From positions 372,001 to 436,000 of the forward strand of contig JAGKQI010000081.1 of the NCBI GenBank assembly GCA_018806915.1: DNA of 64,000 nt, given 5' to 3'. Within the stretch, counting starts at the first letter, position 1. The number at the start of each line of letters is the position of its first letter. The translations under genes were made by a program, and so were the position numbers. The stretch is from Phytophthora colocasiae (taxonomy: Eukaryota > Oomycota > Peronosporomycetes > Peronosporales > Peronosporaceae). The notes beneath the pieces were generated by a model. That model was not told the origin of the DNA, did not search any database, and saw only the letters and a program-made list of their open reading frames with translations. Shown here piece after piece: positions 45,937 through 55,669 of this stretch.

Positions 45937-47370
45937 TGTGGTGTAGTGGATCCGCTGGAATGAGCAGGGATCCAACGTTCACACACGGCGCCCAGACACT
46001 GACTAACGGAGGGGGTACTCCGATAACCGTGGGGTTGCTGAGGCTCACCTTGTGTACCCGTCAGTGGGCGGGATCTGCTCTCTCAGGAACGGGAGAATGT
46101 ACACAGGCGTGAGGGCTTGAACGTCCTTGGCGGGGACTTGGGAGGTTGGACTTGCGTGGGTATTCCTGCACACAGGTCCTGGTTAGGGGGATCTTGGTCT
46201 TGGACTCGAAGATCCGGGGTTGCCTTGGTGGCTGTGGGGTTCCTTTTCCTTTCCTTTACTGTCTTGCTTGCCGCCTCCTGTAGCGGTTGGTCTTGAGGGT
46301 GTTGAGAGGCCGAGGGGTCCTACGGTTAAGCAATCAACACCGTTGGATCCGGGGTCTTCACTAGCGTAAGGTAAGCCGGCCAAATCGGGGATCCGGTCTT
46401 AGCTGTAGCTAGGCGTGCGAAGAAACTTGCAGGAACACTAAGGGGAGGCCAATACACTATCCTCTTCCCTTGTCTTAAGTCCCGAAGAAAACCACTTGCG
46501 CACTAGAAGGTAAATTCGACTCTCTGATTTATGGCTATCCAGTTTCTCATCCTGTACCCTATCTTTCCCATCGCAAATCTCTATCTTAGATCATGCTGGC
46601 TCTCTTCCAACTGCTTCACCACGTTGATGTCATAAACCTTGAGGATCCGGGTTTGGATCCGAGGATCTAGCTTCGGGATTTGAGGATCCGGCTTCGGGAT
46701 CTCTGGATCTTGGATCTTGGGGATCTGGATCTCTGGATCTTGGATCTTGGGGATCCGGCTTCAGGATCCGAGGATCTTGGATCTGGATCTCTGGCATCTG
46801 GATCCGAGGATCTTGGATCTTGGGGATCTTGGATCTGGATCTCTGGATCTTGGGGATCCGGCTTCAGGATCCGAGGATCTTGGATCTGGATCTCTGCCAT
46901 CTGGATCCGAGGGTCTTAGATCTGGATCTCTGGATCTTGGATCTTGGAGATCCGGCTTCAGGATCCGAGGATCTTGGATCTGGATCTCTGGATCTTGGAT
47001 CTTGGGGATCCGGCTTCAGGATCCGAGGATCCGAGGATCTTGGATCTGGATCTCTGGCATCTGGATCGTGGGGATCCGGCTTCAGGATCCGAGGATCTCG
47101 GATCTTGGGGATCCGGCTTCGGGAGCCGAGGATCTTGAATCTGGATCTCGGCGTCCGGATCCGAGGATCTTGGGTCTGAAGGATCCGCACTTAGGACTGT
47201 GGGATCCGAACTTAAGTCAGCCAGGCCAAGTGGATCCTAACTTAGGGTCCGCCCTAGAGTAGGTACCAGTTCCAGGGATCTGTCCTTATCGTAGCACCAC
47301 TGTCGCACGTCACCCATCATCGTGGTCGTTCTGCGTCCTGTCCGGCTTGATTTGAATCCACTTCACCACA
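45937..47370 (-). repeat. 5' LTR of element B
   Basis: 1,434 bp in minus orientation. The single-copy region matches the B 3' LTR almost perfectly; the GATCC array (about 46641-47190) is about 350 bp shorter than in the 3' LTR. Apart from array length the two LTRs look very similar, suggesting a recent insertion. Confidence 0.92.
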
Positions 47371-47374
47371 GCTA

Positions 47375-47869
47375 TGACTGCGGCTATTTCTGCGATGTGC
47401 GCCGATGCCAACAGTGTAGCCGAATCTGCACATTCAACTACGTTCACGACTCAGTTAATGGGGTTTGGAACAGATGAAGAGAGGCTGGAATGGCTAAAAA
47501 AACACACGGTGATCAGTTCCAGCGGCGATAAGATTGTGGGTGCGCTGTGGCTTCATAAAGATCACTGGTGTGGCATTGGAATTAGCCTGAAAACGTACGT
47601 ATTTAAGGTTATGGATCCGAGGAACGATGAAGCGACTATTGATGCTGTTCGAGCGCATTTTCAGGAGAACATTTCTCCCTCTACTACCTCATGAGAAACG
47701 TTGGAGGCGTGAAGTTAGTCGCTTCTTTCAGCAGCTAGACGGTGAAAGCTGCGGGGTACTGGTTCTAGCATTCATCGAGAGCTACCTGTTTGAGTCGCTA
47801 GATATCCCGTCTGATACCAAGTTGTTGCGCTTTCGTTACATGCTGAAGATTCTTCTAAGTGGGGAGTAA
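47375..47869 (+). CDS. MULE protein C-terminus: Ulp1-like (C48) cysteine protease domain
   Basis: Continues the MULE frame after element B (split codon A|TG, MTAAISAMCADANS). It shows the SUMO-protease layout: His in KDHWCGIGI, Asp 17 residues later in KVMDPRND, and QLDGESCGVLVLAF with Gln six residues before the nucleophile Cys. Such domains remove SUMO-like modifiers; in transposons their function is unknown. A frameshift between about 47660 and 47690 separates the His/Asp half from the Gln/Cys half. The final stop is TAA at 47867-47869. The protease is fused directly downstream of the SWIM/AT-hook part, not a separate gene. Confidence 0.72.
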
Positions 47870-48464
47870 GGTGAAGCACAATACACGTTTAAACGACTCT
47901 GTCATTGTTGTGAACCCATGTGCTCACATGAAGTGTCAACACAAAATAACGCTTAAATAACGCAGGTGATGGCAAGTCCATGGACGCCAGCAGGATTCCA
48001 GATCGGATGGGGGGGGTCATAGCGCTTGTTGGCTTGTGTGTGTTGTGGATACATATTGTACAGGGATTATTGTGGTAACTTGTGTCAGCTTGTGTAAATG
48101 GGCCACAATATGAAGACAAATCCTTATTGCACCTTGTGGCAATATTCTCTGCCATAACTTATCGGTACTGTACGACCAGACCCCGGGGCTTTGCAAGCTG
48201 GGACACGATGATCCCGCGCGCGGATTCATCGAGTTTACCGCCAGATACAAAGTGGTCGAAGGACTCGCCGTTCACCATCCGAGCCTTCCATCATTTGACT
48301 TGTCCCGCCATCGGATCCCCTGGTCCGCACCTTGTCCATGCAAACTCTCGAGCCAAACACTGAGAGTTGCCTTGCTCTGTCATAGAACTCGTGCCTTGCT
48401 CAGCACTTCCCAAACCGACTTCATCTGATCCATGGTCCGCTTTTCGGTGCTCTTCGTCGTTCGA
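47870..48464. other. MULE 3' non-coding end and START/FYVE gene 4 upstream region
   Basis: No gene. 48030-48145 has several CTTGTG(T/G) words and probably includes the MULE terminus. From about 48180 the sequence looks like host intergenic DNA. Confidence 0.45.
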
Positions 48465-48480
48465 GCTCACTTCTCGAATT
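48465..48480 (+). promoter_or_regulatory. Oomycete initiator of START/FYVE gene 4
   Basis: GCTCACTTCTCGAATT fits the 16-nt oomycete core promoter GCTCAYTYYNCAWTTT at most positions and lies 45-61 bp before the ATG. Confidence 0.6.
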
Positions 48481-48525
48481 GCACGAACGCGACCACTTTG
48501 ATACGTTATTGATCCGAAAGTCCCC

Positions 48526-50292
48526 ATGAGCCACAGGTTCCCGATTCAGTCGCTGCCTCCGCTCGAGGTGAGTGACGAGGAGCACAAGGCTAGCAAACAG
48601 TTCATGCAGCAGCTTCTAGCACACACCATCCGCGAGTTCGAGTTCCATTCGTACCACAACAGCGGCATCGTCGACGCCCGGCGCTGGAAGCCGCACACGT
48701 ATCGCGACGACATCGAGCTGTACCGGGAACGTAAGACCGGCGTGACGGGCAACAGCGTCTTCAATTCAGTTCGTCACTGCAGACTCGACCTGCCCCTCTT
48801 TTCGTCCACCGTCGAGACGCTGGCGACGCCCACGATGCTGCTTACAGGTTATGGCCAAGGACGCGTCGAGAATGCCATGAGCGCCGTCGTCACTGAAAGC
48901 CAGCACGACCTGGCACTAGCAGTTAAGTTCAAGCACCAGGACGTGGCTGACTGCGCCATCCTCAAGACGCTGGAGCAGCCGACGCACGAGGAGCCGTACC
49001 ATTACCTCGGCTACAAGTTCTTCGTCAGGAAATCGCCCACCGAGGGGCTGCTGTTCAAGCATCGCCACAGCGTCTACCTCGAGTTTAGTGGCATCACTCA
49101 CTCCAGTAAGGGCGAAGAGCTGGGCTTCCACATCATGCACTCAGTCGAACTGCCGGAGTTCCCGGACCTGAGCGACTACAACTCCATCCGCGCGTTGCAG
49201 TCTACGCGCTACATCTACCGCCAGAAGAGCACCCACACGGTGGAAGTGTTCATGCTGGGCAACATGGACATCTCTGGCCGCATGTTCAAGCCGCTGGCCA
49301 ACATGTTCACCGTCGACGTCTTCTTCGGTGTGACCAAGCTACTGGAGCTGGCCGAGGTGCGTCGCCTCTCACAGATGGCGCGCAAGCAGCGCAACTTCGG
49401 TGCGAGCACGGCCATACTGGGAGGTTCGTCGTCCTGCAAGGTGTGCAACCGTAGCACCTCAAAGCACAAGACGGTCAAGTGCGACCTGTGCGGTGGAACC
49501 GTGTGCAAGAAGTGCACCAGCCCCAAGCGCGTCTTCGTGAGCGACGATCAGGGAATCCTCGGAGACTTCACAAAGGTGCCGGCGTGTCGAGTGTGCGTGC
49601 GTCGTGCTAACACTGGCAGCTTCCTGTCCCCGCACCAGCGCGTCTTGTGCACGCCCAAGAGCGAGATCAAATTCGACTTCCACAAGCCTAAGCCCAGGAA
49701 ATTCTCCAAGCCAAAGACTCCTGAACCTCAGGCACCCAAACCGCCCTCCATTGAGCCACAGCACACATCAAGCCGCGTGCGTTCACCTGACAAGCGCCGT
49801 GATACGTACCCGACGAGTAAGCCTTCGCCCAAGGAGCCAAAACGGTGCGGTTCCAGTTTACCTGTGAGTTCGGTGCTTGACCAGGAAGAAGAGATCGACG
49901 TTGTTGCGCCGCATCTCAACCGCCGGGGGACCAAGCCTACGGTGGACGAGAAATCCTACTCCGATCGTGGCTTCCGACATGTCAAAGCGGAGTCGGGTAG
50001 GCCTCGGGCGCGCACACGCATCTCCATCCCCGCACCGGACGACGGCCCAATCTATGGAGCGCCGCCCAAGCCAAAGGCCAGCATCGACCCGCAGATCCCG
50101 GCGGGTACGTCGCCGGCCCAGCGAGCGATGATGACTCGCTTGTTCGAACTGAGCAAGATCGCAGAGGACACGTCGGCTAAGGCGCACCTGAACGGCATCT
50201 ACTGCGAACAGCACTGGCGAGAAGAGCTCAAGATGGAGGTGCAGGCCAGTCGCTCTCAAGTTCGTCAACCGCCTGTGAGCTCATGGGTTTAA
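48526..50292 (+). CDS. START-like/FYVE-like protein 4 (intact, 588 aa)
   Basis: Single open frame, MSHRFPIQSLPPLEV. The START-like domain covers about residues 20-270 with MLLTGYGQGRVENAMSAVV, YHYLGYKFFVRKSP, GEELGFHIMHSVELPEFPD and VEVFMLGNMDISGR. The FYVE-like finger (about 300-365) has CKVC, CDLC, CKKC and CRVC pairs around KRVFVSDDQGILGDF. A Pro/Lys/Ser-rich disordered tail ends with the family motif MTRLFELSKIAEDTSA. By family knowledge, START domains bind lipids and FYVE fingers bind phosphoinositides on endomembranes. This finger lacks the R(R/K)HHCR motif, so PI3P binding is not assured. It is the best-preserved member of the cluster. Confidence 0.92.
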   Translation: MSHRFPIQSLPPLEVSDEEHKASKQFMQQLLAHTIREFEFHSYHNSGIVDARRWKPHTYRDDIELYRERKTGVTGNSVFNSVRHCRLDLPLFSSTVETLATPTMLLTGYGQGRVENAMSAVVTESQHDLALAVKFKHQDVADCAILKTLEQPTHEEPYHYLGYKFFVRKSPTEGLLFKHRHSVYLEFSGITHSSKGEELGFHIMHSVELPEFPDLSDYNSIRALQSTRYIYRQKSTHTVEVFMLGNMDISGRMFKPLANMFTVDVFFGVTKLLELAEVRRLSQMARKQRNFGASTAILGGSSSCKVCNRSTSKHKTVKCDLCGGTVCKKCTSPKRVFVSDDQGILGDFTKVPACRVCVRRANTGSFLSPHQRVLCTPKSEIKFDFHKPKPRKFSKPKTPEPQAPKPPSIEPQHTSSRVRSPDKRRDTYPTSKPSPKEPKRCGSSLPVSSVLDQEEEIDVVAPHLNRRGTKPTVDEKSYSDRGFRHVKAESGRPRARTRISIPAPDDGPIYGAPPKPKASIDPQIPAGTSPAQRAMMTRLFELSKIAEDTSAKAHLNGIYCEQHWREELKMEVQASRSQVRQPPVSSWV

Positions 50293-51151
50293 GCCGATTC
50301 GACAACTATTCGTCCCCCGTTGGCAGGAGACAGTCGTCCCTTGCTGCCCCAGCTCGCCAGGAAGAGAGTATGTACGTTAGAGTGAATTGTTATGATGAAG
50401 AGCCCAAGGGTCAGACAAATAAATTTATTGCATTGCACTAATAACTTCTGAAGTACAACCGGCTCCCGGCGACAGGATGCAACAGCACCGAGGTCTGGTC
50501 GAACGTCACTGGAAGTCCAACGTGGTCTTTGACGACTTCGACCAGGCATCCCGATGCCCATCAAGTCTCGCCACGGACAATACCAATGCTGCCCAAACGT
50601 GTATCTACGCTGCTGTGGTGCATGTTGCTCAGTCTACTATTGACGGCGACACGTCAAGCAGACTCGTTGAAACTTGCGAACATCAGACGAGGTCAACTCG
50701 AAGATCGCGCTGGCGGGCGATCAGCGCTAAGACCAGATGGATTCATTCATGCCAGACTGGCAAGATCGCGGATACATTGGGGTGCGGCAAGAGCGCAGCA
50801 TCCGGAGATTGAAGCGGTCTGCATCCGTGACACATGAAATGCACGGCAGTCGCACAGGCTCTCGCATCAGCGCACTAACCCAGATGGGCACATCGCGGCT
50901 AGCTGTGCTCGAGCTTGGACTTGAGCATGCAGCGCGAAGGTCTCCGCTACTTTAGAACCGGCCGCATGGCCTCATGCCATCAAGAGCGTCACCATTTGAC
51001 GCCTACTCTAGTCATGGAACGGTGTACGTCTGCCCGTCGGATCGGCACGCAGAAGCTGGTGTGCAAACACCGGCCTTGCCAAGGCCCTTGGGGTTGATTC
51101 ACGCCAGACCTTCACGCCACGCGCCATTCGAAACTGTTTGCACTTGACCCG
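50293..51151. other. Intergenic between START/FYVE genes 4 and 5
   Basis: About 860 bp. AATAAATTTATTG at about 50418 is an AT-rich stretch that could hold a poly(A) signal for gene 4. Several frames of 60-110 codons are present, none with recognisable motifs. Confidence 0.4.
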
Positions 51152-51167
51152 CCTCATTCCTTGAGTT
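51152..51167 (+). promoter_or_regulatory. Oomycete initiator of START/FYVE gene 5
   Basis: CCTCATTCCTTGAGTT matches the Inr core (CTCATTCC) and part of the flank; it lies 35-51 bp before the ATG at 51203. Confidence 0.5.
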
Positions 51168-51202
51168 GCCGTCTCCAACACAAGCGCTTGCAGTTGACAA
51201 CC

Positions 51203-51769
51203 ATGGGGAGACGTTTTCCTAGAGAGCACCTGCCGAAGCTCCGTGTGAGTCAGCAGGAACACGACGATGGCAAAAAGCTCATGACCGCGTTGTTGACGCA
51301 CACGTTGCGTGAGTTCGAGAAGTTCGCGTACGACCGTAAGGGATTTGTCGACACCAAGCGCTGGAAATCGCAGTACTCGCACGAAGATATGAACATGTAC
51401 CGGGAACGGGACGTGGGTGTAACCAGCTACCAGTTGAACAAGACATTGCGTCATTGCAATTTGAAGAGCCCCACGTTTTCCTGCACTGAGGCTGCACTTA
51501 CCCCGCCGACGATGATGCTGACTGGATGGGGCCCTGGACGCGTGGAAGACGCCATGAGTGCCGTGGTAACTGAGAGCCAGCAAGATCTGTCCTTGGTCGT
51601 CACCTACATGCACCAGGACGTGGCTGACTGCGCCGTGGTGCACACCATGGAGCACCCAAGCGACGACGCGCCGTACCATTACCTGGGCTACAAGTACTTC
51701 GTCAAGCGGTCCCCGACCAACGCGCTGGTGGTGAAGCACCGCGACTCGCTTGCCTTCTTCACGCTGTAG
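51203..51769 (+). pseudogene. START-like/FYVE-like protein 5, N-terminal part, cut by foreign DNA
   Basis: The ATG at 51203 (MGRRFPREHLPKL) is chosen over upstream in-frame codons because it matches the starts of the paralogues. The START-like N-terminal half is perfect (MMLTGWGPGRVEDAMSAVV, YHYLGYKYFVKRSP, VVKHRDSL) and then stops abruptly. After HRDSL the sequence becomes AFFTL and a stop, where paralogues continue YLEFSG. About 80 residues of the START domain are missing and replaced by 51770-52550. Confidence 0.85.
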
Positions 51770-51838
51770 TCTGCTTGTTCCTCTGCTGCTCGAGTCGGAA
51801 AAACTCAAGGAATTATCACGGTCGTATCGGTCAGACAG

Positions 51839-52264
51839 GTGCATGGGTCGGAACGCCATCTCTTCGCCGGAGCTGCTCTTTTGCTGGGCTCGGTACTGTT
51901 GCTCGTAGTAGCTGATGTTGGATCCAGCAGCTCCGTATTCGTTGGGCTCTTGTTCTTCTGGAAAGCAGTCATGCTATTCGGAGGATTGTACCTCTCCATT
52001 TTGATCCGAAAAGTGTCGTCTGATTTCCAGGAGTCTGTGTGGATCTTCGCGTCTGCGTGTGTGGTGCTGTTCTCGAGTCTCTTGCTGCTCCCGATGGGCT
52101 ACTTTGTGACACTTTCGGCTGTTGCGTTCTTCCTCTTCTTCTCTTTCATCGTGCTGAGTGCCACCATGCTTGTCATTGGCCTAATGCTCGTACCAAAGAT
52201 GCTTCGACACACCGCAGACGTTCGACATCGAGTCCACCGATTTCTGCTGCTGCTTCTGCTTTGA
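51839..52264 (+). pseudogene. Fragment of a family C (7tm_3) GPCR, TM5-TM7-like
   Basis: A 141-codon hydrophobic frame with four or more membrane segments. FFWKAVMLFGGLYLSILIRK then FQESVWIF matches the TM5-loop-TM6 pattern of GABA-B/glutamate-type receptors (YK...R.V...F.ES), and LVPKM matches the end of TM7. It has no start of its own and lies inside the START/FYVE gene. Confidence 0.55.
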
Positions 52265-52556
52265 GAATGGCCTTCGAGGGAGACACAAGCTCCCAAGACA
52301 CGAGAATGATGATATCAACAACCAAGAACCCCGCTAACACCTTCATCATCGTCCCAGCCGATAACACGACACGTTTCATGGCGCTTGACAGGAAGACGCG
52401 GTACACGCGCATCGACTTAACCACTAGAGAGCCGAAGATCAATGTGAAAGCCCAGGACACCAACGCTGGGCGCAATGAGCACACTACCTGTGACGGTGCA
52501 CCACTGTACAGGACCGTTGCGCAGCACATGAGCACTCCACCAGTCAACATTGTCAC
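52265..52556 (-). pseudogene. Fragment of a family C (7tm_3) GPCR, TM2-TM4-like, opposite orientation
   Basis: On the minus strand, VVCSLRPALVSWAFTLIFGS, then VKSMRVYRVF, then VVDIIILVSWELVSP gives the TM3-TM4 signature of family C receptors (C..RP...L.F.L.FG.L..K..R.YR.F). It abuts the + strand TM5-7 fragment tail to tail, so one inversion would restore receptor order. Confidence 0.55.
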
Positions 52557-53404
52557 GAAACATGGACTTGTCTGGCATGATCGTCAAGCCAATTGCCAGT
52601 ATGTTCTCGGCCGGCGCGCAGTTCGGCGTCACCCGGTTGCTCGACTTGGCCGAAGTTCGTCGTCTCACAGACATGTCGAAGAACCGGAGGCGATACCGGG
52701 ACGAACTTCTCAGTGGCGACCTGGATCAATCGTACTCGCATTGCTCTAATGCGTCCACGTACGTGGCTGGAGAGAGCTGCAACGTCTGCAGCTTTGGGAA
52801 ACCAAGCAAGCTCGTAGCCTGTCACCTGTGCGGTCAAGGTGTTTGCCCACGCTGCCGATCCACTAAGCGTGTATGGATCAGCGACAACGCCGGCATCATG
52901 GGCAGCTTCCGCAAGATCCAGGCGTGCTCCAAGTGCGTCATGCGCGCCAACACCGGGACGTACGAAGCTCCAGTCGAACGTGTACGATCACAGAGATCAC
53001 ATCAAGGCAGTATCAGCACGAACTCAAGTGATAGTGACTCCATTTCCAAGTCCGTTGTCGGCAGTACTACATCACAAAGAAGACCTGCTTTCGACGGGGT
53101 TTTGTATGAAGAGACTAGTTCTGCTAGGCGGCTAAGGACGAAGACACCACCAACGCCGGATACTCCAAGTTTCGTGCATCAAGGAGCGACGCTCTACCCT
53201 CACGCAGCAGAGATAGCAGTACCGTGTACGTCTCCAGAGTACGAGGTGCCTAAGCGACTCGCTCGCCGTCAACTGAAGTCGTCCCGGTCGTATTCCGGTA
53301 CGACGAACTTGTCCAAGGTAGACAATGCAGGCTACTCCAAGTCCGTTGGTGCTGAGCCCAAGAGCAGCAACATGAAGAAAGTTCTGGCTCTTCGGCCGAT
53401 TTGA
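52557..53404 (+). pseudogene. START-like/FYVE-like protein 5, C-terminal part
   Basis: Resumes the paralogue register at NMDLSGMIVKPIASMFSAGA. A FYVE-like finger follows with CNVC, CHLC, CPRC and CSKC pairs (KRVWISDNAGIMGSFRKI), then a Ser/Thr-rich tail ending at 53404. It has no start of its own, so with the 5' part cut off it is a gene remnant. Confidence 0.8.
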
Positions 53405-54052
53405 TGCGCTACTTTCACGCTGCCAGGGAACGGGAGAACTCGGCTGAACCCCCAGGTCGGCGATGAAAACCCAAGATTAGCAAGCACCAGGTAAAGGTCC
53501 AGGTACTGTATCAATGTAGAACGTAGTACACACTACTACAGACGTCGGAAGCGCTTGCTACAGTACACATAAATGTATCCCTGTAAAAGTGCTTCATAAT
53601 GGTCTCTACGTGGCCAACCATTGTATTCCGTCGGTCGTTTGAGTTGGCTGGGTTCAGGTCGGGGTCTGCTTTCCCGGCGCAACACCTCCACCGTGCCTAG
53701 AAACGTACAGTACATGTACTGCACAAGCCTTGATAGCGTGCAGACATTCGAGTCTCAATTCGAGACCGTGTCGATGTCGGTGGATCTCGTCAGAAACTGC
53801 GATGCACCGCGTGCATCGAACCAGTGACGGTCGGCGCGAAACTTGTGTCGCGGTGAACCACGTGATCGATTGGCCGAACAACTTCAACTGAGCTGTCAAG
53901 GCTTTCATTTATCTGGTCGCGCCGCGCTGCTTGGCATCGTCGGGCCACACATTGCTGCTGTATGTCGCCGGCCATGCTGTTCGGACCAGATCCAAGTTGT
54001 CATGCCACCATTCAAGCGCGATTTGCCTCGGATTGCGCCGGGCGATCTTCCA
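53405..54052. other. Intergenic between START/FYVE genes 5 and 6
   Basis: About 650 bp with no supportable gene. Short frames on both strands lack motifs. Confidence 0.4.
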
Positions 54053-54068
54053 GCTCACTTTCCAACTT
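54053..54068 (+). promoter_or_regulatory. Oomycete initiator of START/FYVE gene 6
   Basis: GCTCACTTTCCAACTT is the best match in the window to GCTCAYTYYNCAWTTT, differing mainly at one position near the end. It lies 38-54 bp before the ATG. Confidence 0.68.
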
Positions 54069-54106
54069 GTTTGGCGGCTACGAAGCCCCATCGAGTACAC
54101 TGAACA

Positions 54107-55669
54107 ATGGTTCGGGATCGGGACTTCCCTCTACCCCGTGAGTTGCTCCCGGACATCACCATCCGTGACCGTGACTACGCGGCGTGCAAGGATTTCACCT
54201 CCCGGTTGCTGGCGCACACTGTCCGCGCGTTCGAACATTTCGCCTACGATCGTCTGGGCGAGGTGGACACCAAATTCTGGAAGACGCAGGCTAGTAGAGA
54301 CGAGCTGATCATATACAAGGAACGCCAAGCCGGTCGAGTGAGTGAGTCTTTAGGTGATTCGCTCCATCGTTGTGCAACGACGTCACCGTTGTTCGCCTCC
54401 ACGCCCGCGGCAATCACGCCGGCGACGATGATGCTGACGGGCGTGCACCACGGTTTCGTGGAGAACGCCATCAGTACATTGGTGACCAAGTCTCAGGAGG
54501 AGTTGGCACTTGTGGTGCGCTACCTGCATGGTGCTTCGTCGGACTGCGGCATCTTGCACACGATGGAGGCACCGACGGACGAGGATCCGTTCCACTTTCT
54601 CGGGATCAAGTACTACGTAAGCCAAGCGGTCGGAGACCCGCGACTCTGCAAGCGACGACACTGCGTCTACCTCGAAGACAGCGGCTTCACGCGCACCCGA
54701 ACCGGCGAAAAGCTTGGTTACCACATCATGCACTCGGTGCGTTTACCTCAGTTCCCGGACCTTCGCAGTCGCAACTCCATCCCGGCGTTGCTGTCAACGC
54801 GGTTCTTGTACCGCCAACGGGAAGAAGGGATCGTGGAAGTATTTATGCTGGGCAACATCGACATCAAGGGCCTCGTAGTCAAGCCGATCTCACAGCGGTA
54901 TGCGATGGAGACTATGTTCAACATGGCAAGACTACTAGATTGTTCAGAGACGAAGAGACTCACGAAAATGGCTCGCGAGTATCTGTGGCGTAGGAAACAG
55001 GAGCGCCGGTGGGGGAGTCCCATTGATTTAGACAGCCCAACTCCAAGTCCAATTGACCCTAACGTCTGCAGCACGTGTGAACGCGTGGGTAAAAACAGCG
55101 GCCTGGGAGCACTCAACGTCGTCGAGTGTTTAGTTTGCGGACGTTCCGCGTGCTCAAGATGCCGCGCGTCCAAGCAGGTTTTCGTGAGCAGCCACGACGG
55201 GCTCATGGGTCGATTGATCATGGTTCCGGTCTGTACTGGCTGCATCCTTGACGCTAACACGAGTTTCTTCGATGTGTTGCGATCCCAACGGCGCCCAAGA
55301 AGCTCCCGGCTCAGGCGTGAGACGCTCGACTACAGAAGCCCCAAGGTGAAGCGTCGGGGTGGCAGCACTCGAGCAATGAACGTGACAATGCGCAGTCCGT
55401 CCGTCGATCGTAGACGGCGGTTTACTACGCACTGGAAAGATGAGCAGATGCCATTGACACCGGAGACGCAGCAGTCGAGTCCTGGGCCCTACAGTTCTGC
55501 TAGACAGACGTGGGTGGCTACTCCTCGAGGTACCGAATTGATTCGGTTGACGCCTAGAGAGGATTCGATCACTATTGAGGAGAGGAAACCTATTCGGCAC
55601 TCGCGAGCCAAACCACCTCCAGTTCCGAGGTCCGGCCCGGAACGGCTCAGACGGTATCGATCCGGCTGA
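54107..55669 (+). CDS. START-like/FYVE-like protein 6 (intact, 520 aa)
   Basis: Single open frame, MVRDRDFPLPRELLPDITIR. The START-like domain (about residues 25-275) has MMLTGVHHGFVENAISTLV, FHFLGIKYYVSQAVGD, GEKLGYHIMHSVRLPQFPD and VEVFMLGNIDIKG. The FYVE-like finger (about 320-385) has CSTC, CLVC, CSRC and CTGC pairs around KQVFVSSHDGLMGRL. The tail is basic and Pro-rich with PPPVPRSGPERL. With its promoter match it looks functional. Its N-terminal stretch is longer than that of gene 4 and its tail is shorter. Confidence 0.92.
   Translation: MVRDRDFPLPRELLPDITIRDRDYAACKDFTSRLLAHTVRAFEHFAYDRLGEVDTKFWKTQASRDELIIYKERQAGRVSESLGDSLHRCATTSPLFASTPAAITPATMMLTGVHHGFVENAISTLVTKSQEELALVVRYLHGASSDCGILHTMEAPTDEDPFHFLGIKYYVSQAVGDPRLCKRRHCVYLEDSGFTRTRTGEKLGYHIMHSVRLPQFPDLRSRNSIPALLSTRFLYRQREEGIVEVFMLGNIDIKGLVVKPISQRYAMETMFNMARLLDCSETKRLTKMAREYLWRRKQERRWGSPIDLDSPTPSPIDPNVCSTCERVGKNSGLGALNVVECLVCGRSACSRCRASKQVFVSSHDGLMGRLIMVPVCTGCILDANTSFFDVLRSQRRPRSSRLRRETLDYRSPKVKRRGGSTRAMNVTMRSPSVDRRRRFTTHWKDEQMPLTPETQQSSPGPYSSARQTWVATPRGTELIRLTPREDSITIEERKPIRHSRAKPPPVPRSGPERLRRYRSG

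Larger units (their letters stand above)
34669..47370 (-). mobile_element. Gypsy element B: 12.7 kb, minus strand, same family as A, antisense ORF deleted
   Basis: Complete element with 4-bp duplications GCTA at 34665-34668 and 47371-47374. Ends are identical to those of element A. gag and pol are nearly identical to A; nearly all of the antisense ORF is missing, which explains the 3-kb size difference. Minus-strand order: 5' LTR (45937-47370), gag, frameshift signal, pol, remnant spacer, 3' LTR (34669-36449). It interrupts the MULE gene a second time. Confidence 0.95.
15073..48160 (+). mobile_element. MULE DNA transposon interrupted by two LTR retrotransposons
   Basis: The coding pieces at 15267-17214, 32925-34668 and 47375-47869 join exactly once the two LTR elements and one copy of each 4-bp target duplication are removed. 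This shows one MULE gene of about 1,260 codons. Ends are uncertain. TATTACCACAAGG at 15073 and CCTTGTGGCAATA at 48132-48144 are near-inverted copies and may be the terminal repeats, but homology beyond about 28 bp was not seen and no 8-11 bp duplication was confirmed. Confidence 0.65.

Noticed and set aside
47660..47730. A short intron to explain the frame change inside the Ulp1-like domain
   Set aside because: The only candidate (GTTGGAGG...TTTCAG) would be about 32 bp and would not rebuild the protease motifs convincingly; a frameshift is simpler.
50586..50837. 83-codon frame with a hydrophobic N-terminus (small secreted protein or effector candidate)
   Set aside because: A signal-peptide-like start is visible, but there is no clean RXLR-EER or other effector motif, no promoter match and no second copy; not enough to call a gene.
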